Assembly (NCBI RefSeq): GCF_026341035.1
Contig: NZ_JAPEOQ010000001.1
Span: 4,464,001-4,528,000 of the forward strand
Reading direction: 5' to 3'
Length of the DNA stretch: 64,000 bases
Source: Streptomyces sp. NBC_01016
GTDB taxonomy: Bacteria > Actinomycetota > Actinomycetes > Streptomycetales > Streptomycetaceae
Of this stretch, positions 16,832 through 24,932 are shown one piece after another (positions within the stretch are counted from its first letter, which is position 1; each line of letters opens with the position of its first letter). The position numbers and the translations under genes were made by a program. The notes under the pieces are model-generated. The model worked only from the letters and a program-made list of their open reading frames with translations, had not been told where the DNA came from and made no database searches.

Positions 16832-17632
16832 TCAGGGAGTCGGAACGGGCGCGCCCAGCCGGTAGCCGTCGTCGGCCGAGAACGCGGCGGCCACCGTGAA
16901 CCGGTCCGCGCGGACCAGGGTCTGGCGCCACTCGACCTGGCGATGGGCGTCGTCGTGGCCGAGCCGGTCGATCGCGAACAGGGCGGTGGACTCGGGGCAG
17001 TCGAGCAGCTTGCGCTCCGCGCGCGTGGGCACCACGGCCCGGATCCGCTCCCAGCCGCCGCTGATGTGCGTACGGCAGTGACGTTCCAGCTCGGCGTAGA
17101 GCGAGGTGTGCGTGAAGTCGACGGACAGGAGCGGGCGGGCCACGTCCGCCGGGAGCCAGACGCGGTCGACGGCGAGCGGCTCCCCGTCGGCGAGCCGCAA
17201 GCGTTCCAGGTGGACGAGGGGCGTGGACTCCTCGATGCCGAGACGGGCGGCGATGACACCGTCGGCACGCTCGTCGAGGCGGCGGACCACGCTGCGCTGG
17301 ACGGCGCCGACCTCCTCGACCGAGTGGAAGAGGCTGTACGCCTCGCCGACCTTCTGCTCCAGCGGCCGGCTCGCCGCGAACCGGGACACCCTGCCCCGCT
17401 GTGCCGTGACCAGGCCCTCCGCGCGCAGCGTGCGCAGCGCCTCGCGGACGGTGTGCCGGCTGACCTGGTATTCGGCGACGAGATCGTGCTCACCGGGGAA
17501 GACGTCCCGGAACTCGCCGTCCTCAAGGCGTCGCAGAAGGTCGGCGCGGAGCTGGGACCACAGCGGCTTGCCCTTGGACCGGGTGAGCGGACGGGGGCCG
17601 GACTGCGAGCTGCTGGTGGGCACGGGATGCAT
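16832..17632 (-). CDS. GntR-family regulator with UTRA domain
   Basis: The 266-residue product has a GntR winged helix near residues 18-90 (LWSQLRADLLRRLEDGEF, VSRHTVREALRTLRAEGLV) and a UTRA effector domain (HutC subfamily) covering about 100-260. ATG 17632 was chosen because it gives a standard short N-terminus. It is the last gene of the sulfide-oxidation operon SQR-persulfide dioxygenase-TauE-GntR, 41 bases after TauE, so it probably senses an operon metabolite and binds the GTACGTAC palindromes at the operon promoter. That link is inference. Confidence 0.88.
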   Translation of the reverse strand: MHPVPTSSSQSGPRPLTRSKGKPLWSQLRADLLRRLEDGEFRDVFPGEHDLVAEYQVSRHTVREALRTLRAEGLVTAQRGRVSRFAASRPLEQKVGEAYSLFHSVEEVGAVQRSVVRRLDERADGVIAARLGIEESTPLVHLERLRLADGEPLAVDRVWLPADVARPLLSVDFTHTSLYAELERHCRTHISGGWERIRAVVPTRAERKLLDCPESTALFAIDRLGHDDAHRQVEWRQTLVRADRFTVAAAFSADDGYRLGAPVPTP

Positions 17633-17673
17633 GGTCGTCGATTTGCGGAGCCGGTGCAAACCCCTGGGCGCGC

Positions 17674-18567
17674 TCACACGAAGGCGTCCACCAGCATGAA
17701 CGCGGCCGTCGCGAGCAGCAGGACCGCGAACGCGCGCTGCAATGCCGGTCCCGACAGCTTGGCCGCGAGCCGCCTGGCGTCCCACGCCCCGAGGATCGCG
17801 GCGCCGACGAAGGGGCCGAGCACCGCGGGATCGATGGAGATGCCCTCGGTCGTCAGGCGCGTGGTGAGGGACACCAGCGAGTTGAGCAGGGTGACGACGA
17901 GGCTGGTGCCGACGGCCACCCGCATCGGCAGCCGTAGCACGGACACCAGGGTGGGTACGGCGAGGAATCCGCCGCCCACCCCCAGCAGCCCGGTCACCGC
18001 GCCGAGCCCGGCCCCGGCCCCGGCGGTCCGCAGCGGGCCGGCCCGGCCGGGTGCGGTGGCAGTGGTGACCGTCGCTTCTGACTCTCGTACTTGTACGAGG
18101 CCGGGGGCGGGCCCCGCCGTCGGCCTCGTCGGCGGCCCGGCGCTCGCGGGCCCCGCCGCCGCCCGCACCGGCGGACCGGTGCTCGCGGGCGGCACCTCAC
18201 CACGGGCACGTGCACCGCGCAGCATCACCGCGGCGGCCACCCCGGCCAGCACGGCGAACGCGCCGGTCAGCAGGTTCTGCGGGAGACGGTGCGCGAGCAT
18301 CGACGCCCCGACGGTCGGCACCGCGCCGACCGCGGCGAACAGCACGCCGGTCCGCCAGCGGACGGTTCCGGTGCCCGCGTGCCGGGCGAGGGCGGTGGCG
18401 GAGGTGACGGTGACGATGACCAGGCTGGTCGTGCCCGCGTCGGCGGGGTCGACACCCAGGAGGTAGACGAGGGCCGGAACCGCGAGGACGCCACCGCCGC
18501 CGCCGAGCCCGCCGAGGGCCAGGCCGACCACGGCGCCGCAGAGCACGGCGAGGATCAGGGTGTTCAC
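17674..18567 (-). CDS. TauE/SafE-family sulfur-compound/anion exporter
   Basis: The 297-residue integral membrane protein has the duplicated TauE pattern with glycine-rich starts LALGGLGGGGGVLAVPALVYLLG and VTGLLGVGGGFLAVPTLVSVL, each followed by several transmembrane helices. A Pro/Ala/Gly-rich soluble linker of about 60 residues separates the halves. TauE/SafE proteins move sulfite, sulfoacetate or other anions. The GTG start overlaps the stop of the persulfide dioxygenase gene by four bases, so it probably exports sulfite or thiosulfate made by that enzyme. Confidence 0.88.
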   Translation of the reverse strand: MNTLILAVLCGAVVGLALGGLGGGGGVLAVPALVYLLGVDPADAGTTSLVIVTVTSATALARHAGTGTVRWRTGVLFAAVGAVPTVGASMLAHRLPQNLLTGAFAVLAGVAAAVMLRGARARGEVPPASTGPPVRAAAGPASAGPPTRPTAGPAPGLVQVRESEATVTTATAPGRAGPLRTAGAGAGLGAVTGLLGVGGGFLAVPTLVSVLRLPMRVAVGTSLVVTLLNSLVSLTTRLTTEGISIDPAVLGPFVGAAILGAWDARRLAAKLSGPALQRAFAVLLLATAAFMLVDAFV

Positions 18568-20141
18568 GCGGGGACGCCGCCCCCGCCGGCCGGATGCTCG
18601 ACCGGGCCGCGCCATGCGGTGAACCCACCGCGCAGGTCGTCGGCGTCGAAGCCGTGGGCCCGGAGCACGGAGGCGGCCACGGACGAGCGGTTGCCGCTGG
18701 CGCACAGCACGACGAGTGGCTGATGCTGATGCGGCGTCAACTCGTCGATGCGTGCGATGAGTTCGGGCAGTGGAACGGTACGGGCGCCGGGGAGGGTGCC
18801 GGTGTCGTGGATCTCGCCGGGGGCGCGTACGTCCAGCAAGGTGAAGGGGCGGGGGTTCCCGGTGAGGCGGGCGGCGAGGGACGCCGGCTCCACGCGCGGC
18901 ATCGACGTCACGTGCTCGGCGCTCAGGGTGTCGGCGGGCAGGGCGCCGAGGACCCGGTCGTAGCCGATGCGGGCGAGGCGGTTGCGGGCCTCCCGCGCCG
19001 TGCCGGGGTCCCCGCACAGAATGAGGTCGGCCCCGGCCGGGAGCACCTCGCCGCAGAGTTCGGCGAACCGGCCGCCGAGCGGGACGTTGACCGCGCCGGG
19101 CAGGTGGGCCGCGGCGAAGGAGTCGGGAGGCCGGGTGTCGAGGACGGTCGCTCCGTCGTCGACGGCCCGCCGTGCGGCGTCCGGGGTGAGGGCGGGCACG
19201 GGGGCGTCCTCGTCGAGCACCGGACGGGCCTCACGGTTGCGCTCGGACGTGAACGAGAAGTACGCGGGCGCCGCGGACTGGCCGGATGTCACGACGTCGA
19301 CGAACGCGTCCTCCGACATGTCGGCCAGGGTGTAGTTGCTGACGCGCTGTGTGCCGAGCGTGCAACTCAGCTCGGCCGACAGGTTCTTGCCGCAGGCCGA
19401 GCCGGCCCCGTGCGCCGGGAAGACGCGGGTCTCGTCGGGGAGGGTGAGCAGGCGCTCGCGGGTGGAGCGGTAGAGGGCGCGGGCCATGTCCTCCGCCGAC
19501 CGGCCGCGCGCGCTGAGCAGATCGGGGCGGCCCACGTCGCCGATGAACAGGGTGTCGCCGGTGAGGACGCCGTAGGGGACGGGGTCGGCCGCGTGCTCGC
19601 GTACGACGACGCAGACCGACTCCGGGGTGTGTCCGGGGGTGTGCAGGATCTGGAGGTCGACCTCACCGAGGCCGAGGTGTTGGCCGTCCGCGAGGGGGTC
19701 GGTGTCGAAGTCGACGTCGGCGGCGGAGCCGTAGGAAATGGGGGCGCCGGTGCGCTCGGCCAGCTCCAGGTGGCCGGAGAGGAAGTCGGCGTGGACGTGG
19801 GTCTCGACGACGCGCTCGATGATGAGGCCGTGGTGTGCGGCGGTGGCGAGGTACTCGTTGACATCGCGCTGGGGGTCGACCACGACGGCGCGGCCCGTGG
19901 TGCGGTCGCCGATGAGGTACGAGGCGTGCGAGAGGCAGTCGAGGTAGAACTGCACGAAAATCAGCGGCCCGGTGCCGTCGTGTATCAGCGGCCCCGTGCC
20001 GTCGTGCATCAGCGGTCCGGTGCCGTCATGGGTGACGGGAACCTGCGGCATGACGGATTCCTTGGGCGCGACGGGCTCCTGGGGCACGACGGACTCCTCG
20101 GGCGCGACGGATTCCTTGGGCATGACGGACTCCTGGGTCAT
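18564..20141 (-). CDS. Persulfide dioxygenase-rhodanese fusion with repeat-rich N-terminus
   Basis: The enzyme core starts near FVQFYLDCLSHASYLIGD and is an MBL-fold iron dioxygenase with THVHADFLSGH, LHTPGHTPESV and VFPAHGAGS, the ligand regions of ETHE1/CstB-type persulfide dioxygenases. Two rhodanese domains follow; the second has the active loop VLCASGNRSS. Such fusions oxidise glutathione or low-molecular-weight persulfides to sulfite and thiosulfate in the cytoplasm. From ATG 20141 the product has 525 residues, including an odd 60-residue front: six six-residue repeats (xPxExV type) and three eight-residue HDGTGPL repeats. No good ribosome site precedes 20141, so translation may begin further in. 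It sits between the SQR and TauE genes. Confidence 0.9.
   Translation of the reverse strand: MTQESVMPKESVAPEESVVPQEPVAPKESVMPQVPVTHDGTGPLMHDGTGPLIHDGTGPLIFVQFYLDCLSHASYLIGDRTTGRAVVVDPQRDVNEYLATAAHHGLIIERVVETHVHADFLSGHLELAERTGAPISYGSAADVDFDTDPLADGQHLGLGEVDLQILHTPGHTPESVCVVVREHAADPVPYGVLTGDTLFIGDVGRPDLLSARGRSAEDMARALYRSTRERLLTLPDETRVFPAHGAGSACGKNLSAELSCTLGTQRVSNYTLADMSEDAFVDVVTSGQSAAPAYFSFTSERNREARPVLDEDAPVPALTPDAARRAVDDGATVLDTRPPDSFAAAHLPGAVNVPLGGRFAELCGEVLPAGADLILCGDPGTAREARNRLARIGYDRVLGALPADTLSAEHVTSMPRVEPASLAARLTGNPRPFTLLDVRAPGEIHDTGTLPGARTVPLPELIARIDELTPHQHQPLVVLCASGNRSSVAASVLRAHGFDADDLRGGFTAWRGPVEHPAGGGGVPA
19959..20141 (-). repeat. In-frame tandem repeats coding the N-terminus of the persulfide dioxygenase
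   Basis: Positions 20034-20141 hold six 18-base units, each coding a six-residue motif such as MPKESV or APEESV. Positions 19959-20030 hold three nearly identical 24-base units coding HDGTGPLM/I. All units preserve frame, so copy-number change would alter only protein length. Confidence 0.85.
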
Positions 20142-20167
20142 GAAGCTGCTTGGGGGAGGCGTGCGGG

Positions 20168-21367
20168 TCACGCGAGCCCGCGGAGCATGAGGTTCCAGTA
20201 CAGGAACGGCAGACCGTGCCGCTTGAGGTACCACATGTCGGTGCGCTCGCGGACCGTGTCGATCAGCGGGATCGAGGGGGCGGGCCGCCCGCTGTAGTCG
20301 AACTCGGCGAGCAGCATCTTGTTGCGGGCCGTGGTCAGCGGGCACGAGGAGTAGCCGTTGTAGACGGCGAGCGGCTCTTGACCGTGCATTGTCGCGAGCA
20401 GGTTCTCGACGACCACGGGTGCCTGCTGGCGCACGGCCGCGCCGGTCTTGGAGTTGGGCGAGGAGCCGGCGTCGCCGAGGGCCCAGATATTGGGGTACCG
20501 GACGTGCCGCATGCGGTGCTTGTCGATCTCGACATAGCCGGCCGGGTTGGCGGCGTCCGCGAGCGGGCTGCGCTTGATCCAGTCCGGGGCGCTCTGCGGC
20601 GGTACGAGATGAGCCATGTCGTAGGGGAGGGTCGTCTTGGTGCCCGTGCCGATGTCGCTGACGACGACCTCACGGGCCTCGGGCCGGACCTCGGTGACCT
20701 CGCTGCCGTAGTGGACGTGGATGCCGTACCGGCGGGCCACGCCCTCCAGCACCCGCGCGAACTCCGGAACGCCGAAGATGGTGTCGGTCGGGAGCACCAG
20801 GTGGATGTCCATCCGGCCGAGAACGCCCTCCCGGCGCCAGTGGTCGGCGGCGAGGTAGGCGATCTTCTGCGGGGCGCCGCCGCACTTGATGGCTCCGGTC
20901 GGCATGCCGAACACGGCGCTGCCCGAACGGGTCTCGCGGATGAAACGCCAGGTCACGGGTGCGGTGTGTGGAAGATAGTTGCTGGAGAGCCCGTTCTGGC
21001 CGAGCCCGTCCGCAAGGCCCGGCACACCGTCCCAGTCCAGCTGGATGCCGGCGCAGACCACGAGGTGGTCGTAGTGCACGACACCGCCGTCGTCCAGGGT
21101 CACCTCCTGGGCGTCCGGGTCGACGGCGACCGCGGCGCGCCGGATCCACCGGACGCCCTTCGGCATCACGGACTTCTGCGGCCGGACGCTCTCCTTCAGC
21201 GGCGCCCGTCCGCCCCCGACCAGCGTCCACAGCGGCTGGTAGTAGTGCCGCTCGCTCGGGTCGAGGACCGCGACGTCACGCTCGCCGGCCCGACGGAGCC
21301 GCGCCGCGACCGAGATGCCGGCGGAGCCGCCGCCCACGATCACCGTCCGGTGGTGCTGTGTGGTCAC
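20168..21367 (-). CDS. Sulfide:quinone oxidoreductase
   Basis: SQR oxidises sulfide at the membrane, passes electrons to quinone through FAD, and hands the sulfane sulfur to a thiol acceptor. The 399-residue protein has the FAD dinucleotide fold TVIVGGGSAGISVAARL at its start and the two redox cysteines in IKCGGAPQKI (Cys162) and SSCPLTTARN (Cys342), the arrangement of mitochondrial-type (type II) SQR. An amphipathic C-terminus, LPFLYWNLMLRGLA, fits membrane attachment. GTG 21367 has a GGGAGG site. It is the first gene of the operon and lies under a pair of GTACGTAC palindromes. Confidence 0.92.
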   Translation of the reverse strand: MTTQHHRTVIVGGGSAGISVAARLRRAGERDVAVLDPSERHYYQPLWTLVGGGRAPLKESVRPQKSVMPKGVRWIRRAAVAVDPDAQEVTLDDGGVVHYDHLVVCAGIQLDWDGVPGLADGLGQNGLSSNYLPHTAPVTWRFIRETRSGSAVFGMPTGAIKCGGAPQKIAYLAADHWRREGVLGRMDIHLVLPTDTIFGVPEFARVLEGVARRYGIHVHYGSEVTEVRPEAREVVVSDIGTGTKTTLPYDMAHLVPPQSAPDWIKRSPLADAANPAGYVEIDKHRMRHVRYPNIWALGDAGSSPNSKTGAAVRQQAPVVVENLLATMHGQEPLAVYNGYSSCPLTTARNKMLLAEFDYSGRPAPSIPLIDTVRERTDMWYLKRHGLPFLYWNLMLRGLA

Positions 21368-21387
21368 CAAGGGAATCCCTCCCGTGA

Positions 21388-21467
21388 ATGTACGTACATC
21401 TACGCTAGAGCGTGTGTCCGCTGACGTACAAGCGGCTGAAGGTGATCTGGCTCAAGTTGTACGTACA
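21388..21467. promoter_or_regulatory. Pair of GTACGTAC palindromes at the sulfide operon promoter
   Basis: ATGTACGTACAT (21388-21399) and TGTACGTACA (21458-21467) are perfect palindromes upstream of the SQR start, about 69 bases apart. GntR-family regulators bind GT..AC symmetric sites, and a GntR gene closes this operon, so these are its likely operators. The second also lies before the divergent phosphotransferase gene. Confidence 0.6.
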
Positions 21468-21543
21468 TTTAAGATCGCTCGGTGTTGGGGTGGCCGGGGA
21501 AAACGGGGTGCGGCGGGGTGGTGCGAGGCGTGAAGGTGTGTGG

Positions 21544-22443
21544 ATGCGTCCACCCATCGACACCGCCCTGACCCGCAGACTCGTCGACGCACAGTTCCCG
21601 CAGTGGGCCGGTCTGCCGCTGGAGCGTGTCGAACCGGGTGGCTCGGACCATGTCATCCACCGGCTCGGCACCGAACTCGCGGTGCGGATGCCCCGGCACC
21701 CCGGGCCGCTCGGCGGCCTGGACAGGGAGTTCGCCTGGCTGCCCCGGCTCGCCCCGCACCTGCCCCTCGCCGTGCCCGTCCCGGTGGCGCAGGGCCGTCC
21801 CGGCTTCGGCTACCCCTGGCCCTGGTCGGTCTCCCGCTGGCTGGACGGCGAGACGGCTGGCGCCGGGAAGTTGGGCGACGACGCCGCCGTCGCGGGTGAA
21901 CTGGCCGAGTTCCTCCGTGCGTTGTGGGACTTCGGTCGGATCCACCGGCCCGCACCGGGGCCCGCCGCGGTCCCGCCCCCGGAGCCACTTGCGGACCGTG
22001 ACCGTGCCACGCGCGCGGCGATCGCGCAGGCCGCGGACGCCTTCGACGCGGAGGCGATGACCGAGGTGTGGGACGCGGCGCTGGCCGCCGAACCGTGGAA
22101 CCGGCCGCCCGTATGGGTCCACGGTGACTTCCACACCGGCAACCTGCTCACCGCGGACGGCCGACTCGACGCGGTGATCGACTTCAGCGGCCTGGCCTTC
22201 GGGGACCCCGCCACCGACCTGATGATGGCCTACTCGTTGATGACGGCGCCCAGTCGGGCGGTCTTCCGCACCGCCCTCGGAGTGGACGACGCCACTTGGG
22301 CGCGCGGCCGCGGCTGGGGTCTGACGGGCGGCCTCATCGCGTACGCCGCGTACGCCCACGAGTCGCCGGGGATCGCTGCGGTGACCACGCGTCAGATCCG
22401 GGCCGTGTTGGAGGACTTGGCGGCGCATCCCGCAATGGGCTGA
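21544..22443 (+). CDS. Aminoglycoside-phosphotransferase-family kinase
   Basis: The 299-residue protein has the APH fold with the catalytic loop WVHGDFHTGNLLT and the metal-binding IDFSGLAFGDPATDL. Such kinases phosphorylate small hydroxyl-containing molecules and many are housekeeping or antibiotic-modifying enzymes; the substrate cannot be told here. ATG 21544 follows AAGG at good spacing; GTG 21538 is possible. It is divergent from the sulfide operon and transcribed alone. Confidence 0.87.
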   Translation: MRPPIDTALTRRLVDAQFPQWAGLPLERVEPGGSDHVIHRLGTELAVRMPRHPGPLGGLDREFAWLPRLAPHLPLAVPVPVAQGRPGFGYPWPWSVSRWLDGETAGAGKLGDDAAVAGELAEFLRALWDFGRIHRPAPGPAAVPPPEPLADRDRATRAAIAQAADAFDAEAMTEVWDAALAAEPWNRPPVWVHGDFHTGNLLTADGRLDAVIDFSGLAFGDPATDLMMAYSLMTAPSRAVFRTALGVDDATWARGRGWGLTGGLIAYAAYAHESPGIAAVTTRQIRAVLEDLAAHPAMG

Positions 22444-22597
22444 GGGGCGCGTGACCGCAGTCGCATGATTGATGTGCCGTGGGTATCGCGAGATCCAGAA
22501 AGAGTGTTGGACGCGAATCACCCGCAGCCGTAGCGTCCTCTCAATCCCAGTGACTCCGTTCAAGAGGGCGCGCGGGGGCGTTCAAGGGCCGCTCCTT

Positions 22598-22639
22598 CCG
22601 TGCGTACAACGCCGTGCGTACAACGCCGTACGTACGTGC
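22598..22639. repeat. Three phased 14-base repeats upstream of the enolase-superfamily gene
   Basis: Two exact copies of CCGTGCGTACAACG and a third related CCGTACGTACGTGC are head to tail, ending 68 bases before the ATG at 22708. Each has a GCGTAC or GTACGTAC core, so they may be tandem regulator sites. Confidence 0.65.
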
Positions 22640-22707
22640 CTGTCGGTGCGAGCCGGGTGACGAAGGCGCCGCTGCCCGGCGGAAGTTGACGGAAGGAGAT
22701 CAGCAGC

Positions 22708-23850
22708 ATGACGCTGGACGACGCGGCGCCGGTCATCGAGTCGATCGACATTCTGCGCGTGGTCATCCCCTACGACAGCGGGCGCCGGCGCCCCACCACC
22801 GTGGGGGACACGACACTGAACGCGGCCGCCGCGTCGCTGGAGCGCATGGAGTGCCTGCTGGTGAAGGTCGTCGACTCCGACGGGCGGACCGGTTGGGGCG
22901 AGGCGTTCGGGCACGCCGTGAACCCGGTGACGTTCGCCGCGCTGCGCGACCTGGTCGGTCCGCTGTACCTCGGCACACCGGCCCGCCCCGGCGCGGCCCC
23001 GCAGGCGGACCACGCGCTGCACGCCTTCGGCCGCTCAGGGCCCGTGCTGTTCGCGCAGTCGGGGATCGACATCGCCCTGTGGGACCTCGCCGCGCAGCGC
23101 GCCGGACTTCCGCTGCGCCGACTGCTCAACTCGCACGCCGCCGACCAGGTCGAGTCGTACGCCAGCCTCATGGTGTACGACAACGAGTCGGAGGAGGTCG
23201 CCCGACACGCCAAGTACGCGGCGGAGCAAGGGTTTTGGGGGGTCAAGCTGCACGAGACCGAGTACGAGGCGGTCGCGGCCGCGCGCGCCGTGCTGCCGGA
23301 CGGCGTCGAGCTCATGGTGGACGTCAACTGCCCCTGGACGCCGGACGAGGCCGAGCGCCGGATGGACCGGCTGCGGGACCTCGACCTGACCTGGCTGGAG
23401 GAACCGGTCTTCCCACCGGACGACGCGGCCGCCCTCGCCCGGCTGCGGGCCACCGGCGTCCCGGTCGCGACCGGCGAGAACGCCTCGGGGCCCGCCGGTT
23501 TCGCCGCGCTCTTCGCGCGCCGGGCCTGCGACGTGGCGCAGCCCAGCGTCTCGAAGATCGGCGGCATCAGCGGACTCCTCGAAGTCGGCCTGCTGGCGAG
23601 GACACACGGCGTACGCGTCGTGCCGCACAACTTCGCCTTCGGACCGGCCACCCTCGCCACCGCCCAGTACCTGGCCGCGTACCAGCCCGCCACGCGCCTC
23701 GAAGTCCCGCTCGTGGCCTGGCCGGTGCGGCTGCACGAGGCTCAGGCGTGGGAGCCCGTGACCCGCCTCTCCGACGACCCCGGCCTCGGTTTCGTACCCG
23801 ACCAGGGCGTCCTCGACGACCACCTGATCGACTCCGCGCGCCTCGCCTGA
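22708..23850 (+). CDS. Mandelate racemase/muconate lactonizing enzyme (enolase superfamily)
   Basis: The 380-residue protein has the capping domain at the N-terminus and the TIM barrel with the catalytic elements of the MR/MLE group: GVKLHET (a KxH motif), metal ligands in MVDVNCPW, WLEEPV and ATGENAS, and a late acidic or His position near VVPHNF. These enzymes abstract a proton alpha to a carboxylate, giving racemisation, dehydration of sugar acids or cycloisomerisation. The KxH motif and VVPHNF fit an acid-sugar dehydratase or racemase; the exact substrate is unknown. It follows a run of regulatory-looking repeats and is monocistronic. Confidence 0.88.
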   Translation: MTLDDAAPVIESIDILRVVIPYDSGRRRPTTVGDTTLNAAAASLERMECLLVKVVDSDGRTGWGEAFGHAVNPVTFAALRDLVGPLYLGTPARPGAAPQADHALHAFGRSGPVLFAQSGIDIALWDLAAQRAGLPLRRLLNSHAADQVESYASLMVYDNESEEVARHAKYAAEQGFWGVKLHETEYEAVAAARAVLPDGVELMVDVNCPWTPDEAERRMDRLRDLDLTWLEEPVFPPDDAAALARLRATGVPVATGENASGPAGFAALFARRACDVAQPSVSKIGGISGLLEVGLLARTHGVRVVPHNFAFGPATLATAQYLAAYQPATRLEVPLVAWPVRLHEAQAWEPVTRLSDDPGLGFVPDQGVLDDHLIDSARLA

Positions 23851-23912
23851 AGAAGATCGCCTGAAGACGATCGCCTGAAGAAGAACTGCCGTCTTCCCGA
23901 CCGTTCCTCGGT

Positions 23913-24770
23913 TCAGCGACCCTCGAACACGCCCGCGGTGAAGGCCCGGACCTCGTCCAGGACCCCCATCCCGTTGTGCGCCACGCCCGGGACGATGTCG
24001 AGGCGCGCGTCGATTCCCAGGGAGCGGTAGTTCTCGTACAGCGCCGTGATGCGCTCGACCCGGGTGCGGCCCACCGCGTCCGCGCCGTCCATCCAGTTGG
24101 TGTCGCCGGGGTTGTTGATCTCCCACGTCTCGGTGTCCTCCGAGCCGACCACCAGATGCACCGGCACCTCGCGGATCCGGTCCAGGTCCACGGGCGCCCC
24201 GAAGCGTTCCGCGAAGCCGCGGGTGCCGAGCCACCACTCGCGCTCCGGGTCGATCAGCGTGACCCTGCCCGGGGCGCCGATCGACACCCCGGCGAGGCGG
24301 TCGGGGTGCAGCAGCAGGAAGCGGTGGGCGTACTGGCCGCCGCCGGAGAACCCGTGCAGCACGAAGCGTGAAGCATCGATGCGGACGCGCTCCGCCGCCT
24401 CCTCGACGATGGCGAGCAGCGCCAGGTCGAAGCGGACGCCTTCGTGCTCCATGAATTTGAAGTTGTGCAGGTCGTCCGGGTCGCTGCCGAGTCCCGCGGG
24501 GAAGAGCGGGGCCAGCACCACGATGCCGTGCTCCTCGGCGAAGTCGGCCAGCGCGTCGCGGTATTGGGGGCCGGTGCGGCCGGTGCCGTGCTGGATGACC
24601 AGGAGCGGCAGGGGGTGCTCGGCGGTGTGGTGTGCGGCCGGTACGTACAGGCAGTACGACAGGCGCTGGTCGTAGCGGGACGCGAACTGGGTGGTGGCTC
24701 CGGTGACGTAGAAGTCGGCGGTCGACTTGGTGCGTGACCCCTTGGGCGTGGTGGTGCTCGGCGAGCTCAT
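23913..24770 (-). CDS. Alpha/beta hydrolase
   Basis: The 285-residue protein has the hydrolase nucleophile elbow FVLHGFSGGGQYAHR, an upstream oxyanion motif VIQHGTGRTG, and likely acid and histidine residues in LVVGSEDTETWE and VPGVAHNGMG. The fold resembles PHB-depolymerase or dienelactone-type esterases. ATG 24770 has GAGG ten bases upstream. No signal peptide is seen, so it acts in the cytoplasm. It ends close to the convergent enolase-superfamily gene, with which it may share a substrate. Confidence 0.84.
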   Translation of the reverse strand: MSSPSTTTPKGSRTKSTADFYVTGATTQFASRYDQRLSYCLYVPAAHHTAEHPLPLLVIQHGTGRTGPQYRDALADFAEEHGIVVLAPLFPAGLGSDPDDLHNFKFMEHEGVRFDLALLAIVEEAAERVRIDASRFVLHGFSGGGQYAHRFLLLHPDRLAGVSIGAPGRVTLIDPEREWWLGTRGFAERFGAPVDLDRIREVPVHLVVGSEDTETWEINNPGDTNWMDGADAVGRTRVERITALYENYRSLGIDARLDIVPGVAHNGMGVLDEVRAFTAGVFEGR

Positions 24771-24932
24771 GCGGCGGGACCTCGATCGTGGTGCGGCGGT
24801 GATCGGCGTACGGGTGGGTGGACGCCGGCCTTGAGCGGGTCGCGGCGTTCGGCCGTCAGCGTCGCCGGTGCCGCCGGGCCGCCTCAAGGAGATTGCCGCA
24901 GAGGTGTCAATGACCGTGTGGGCTACGCCTGT

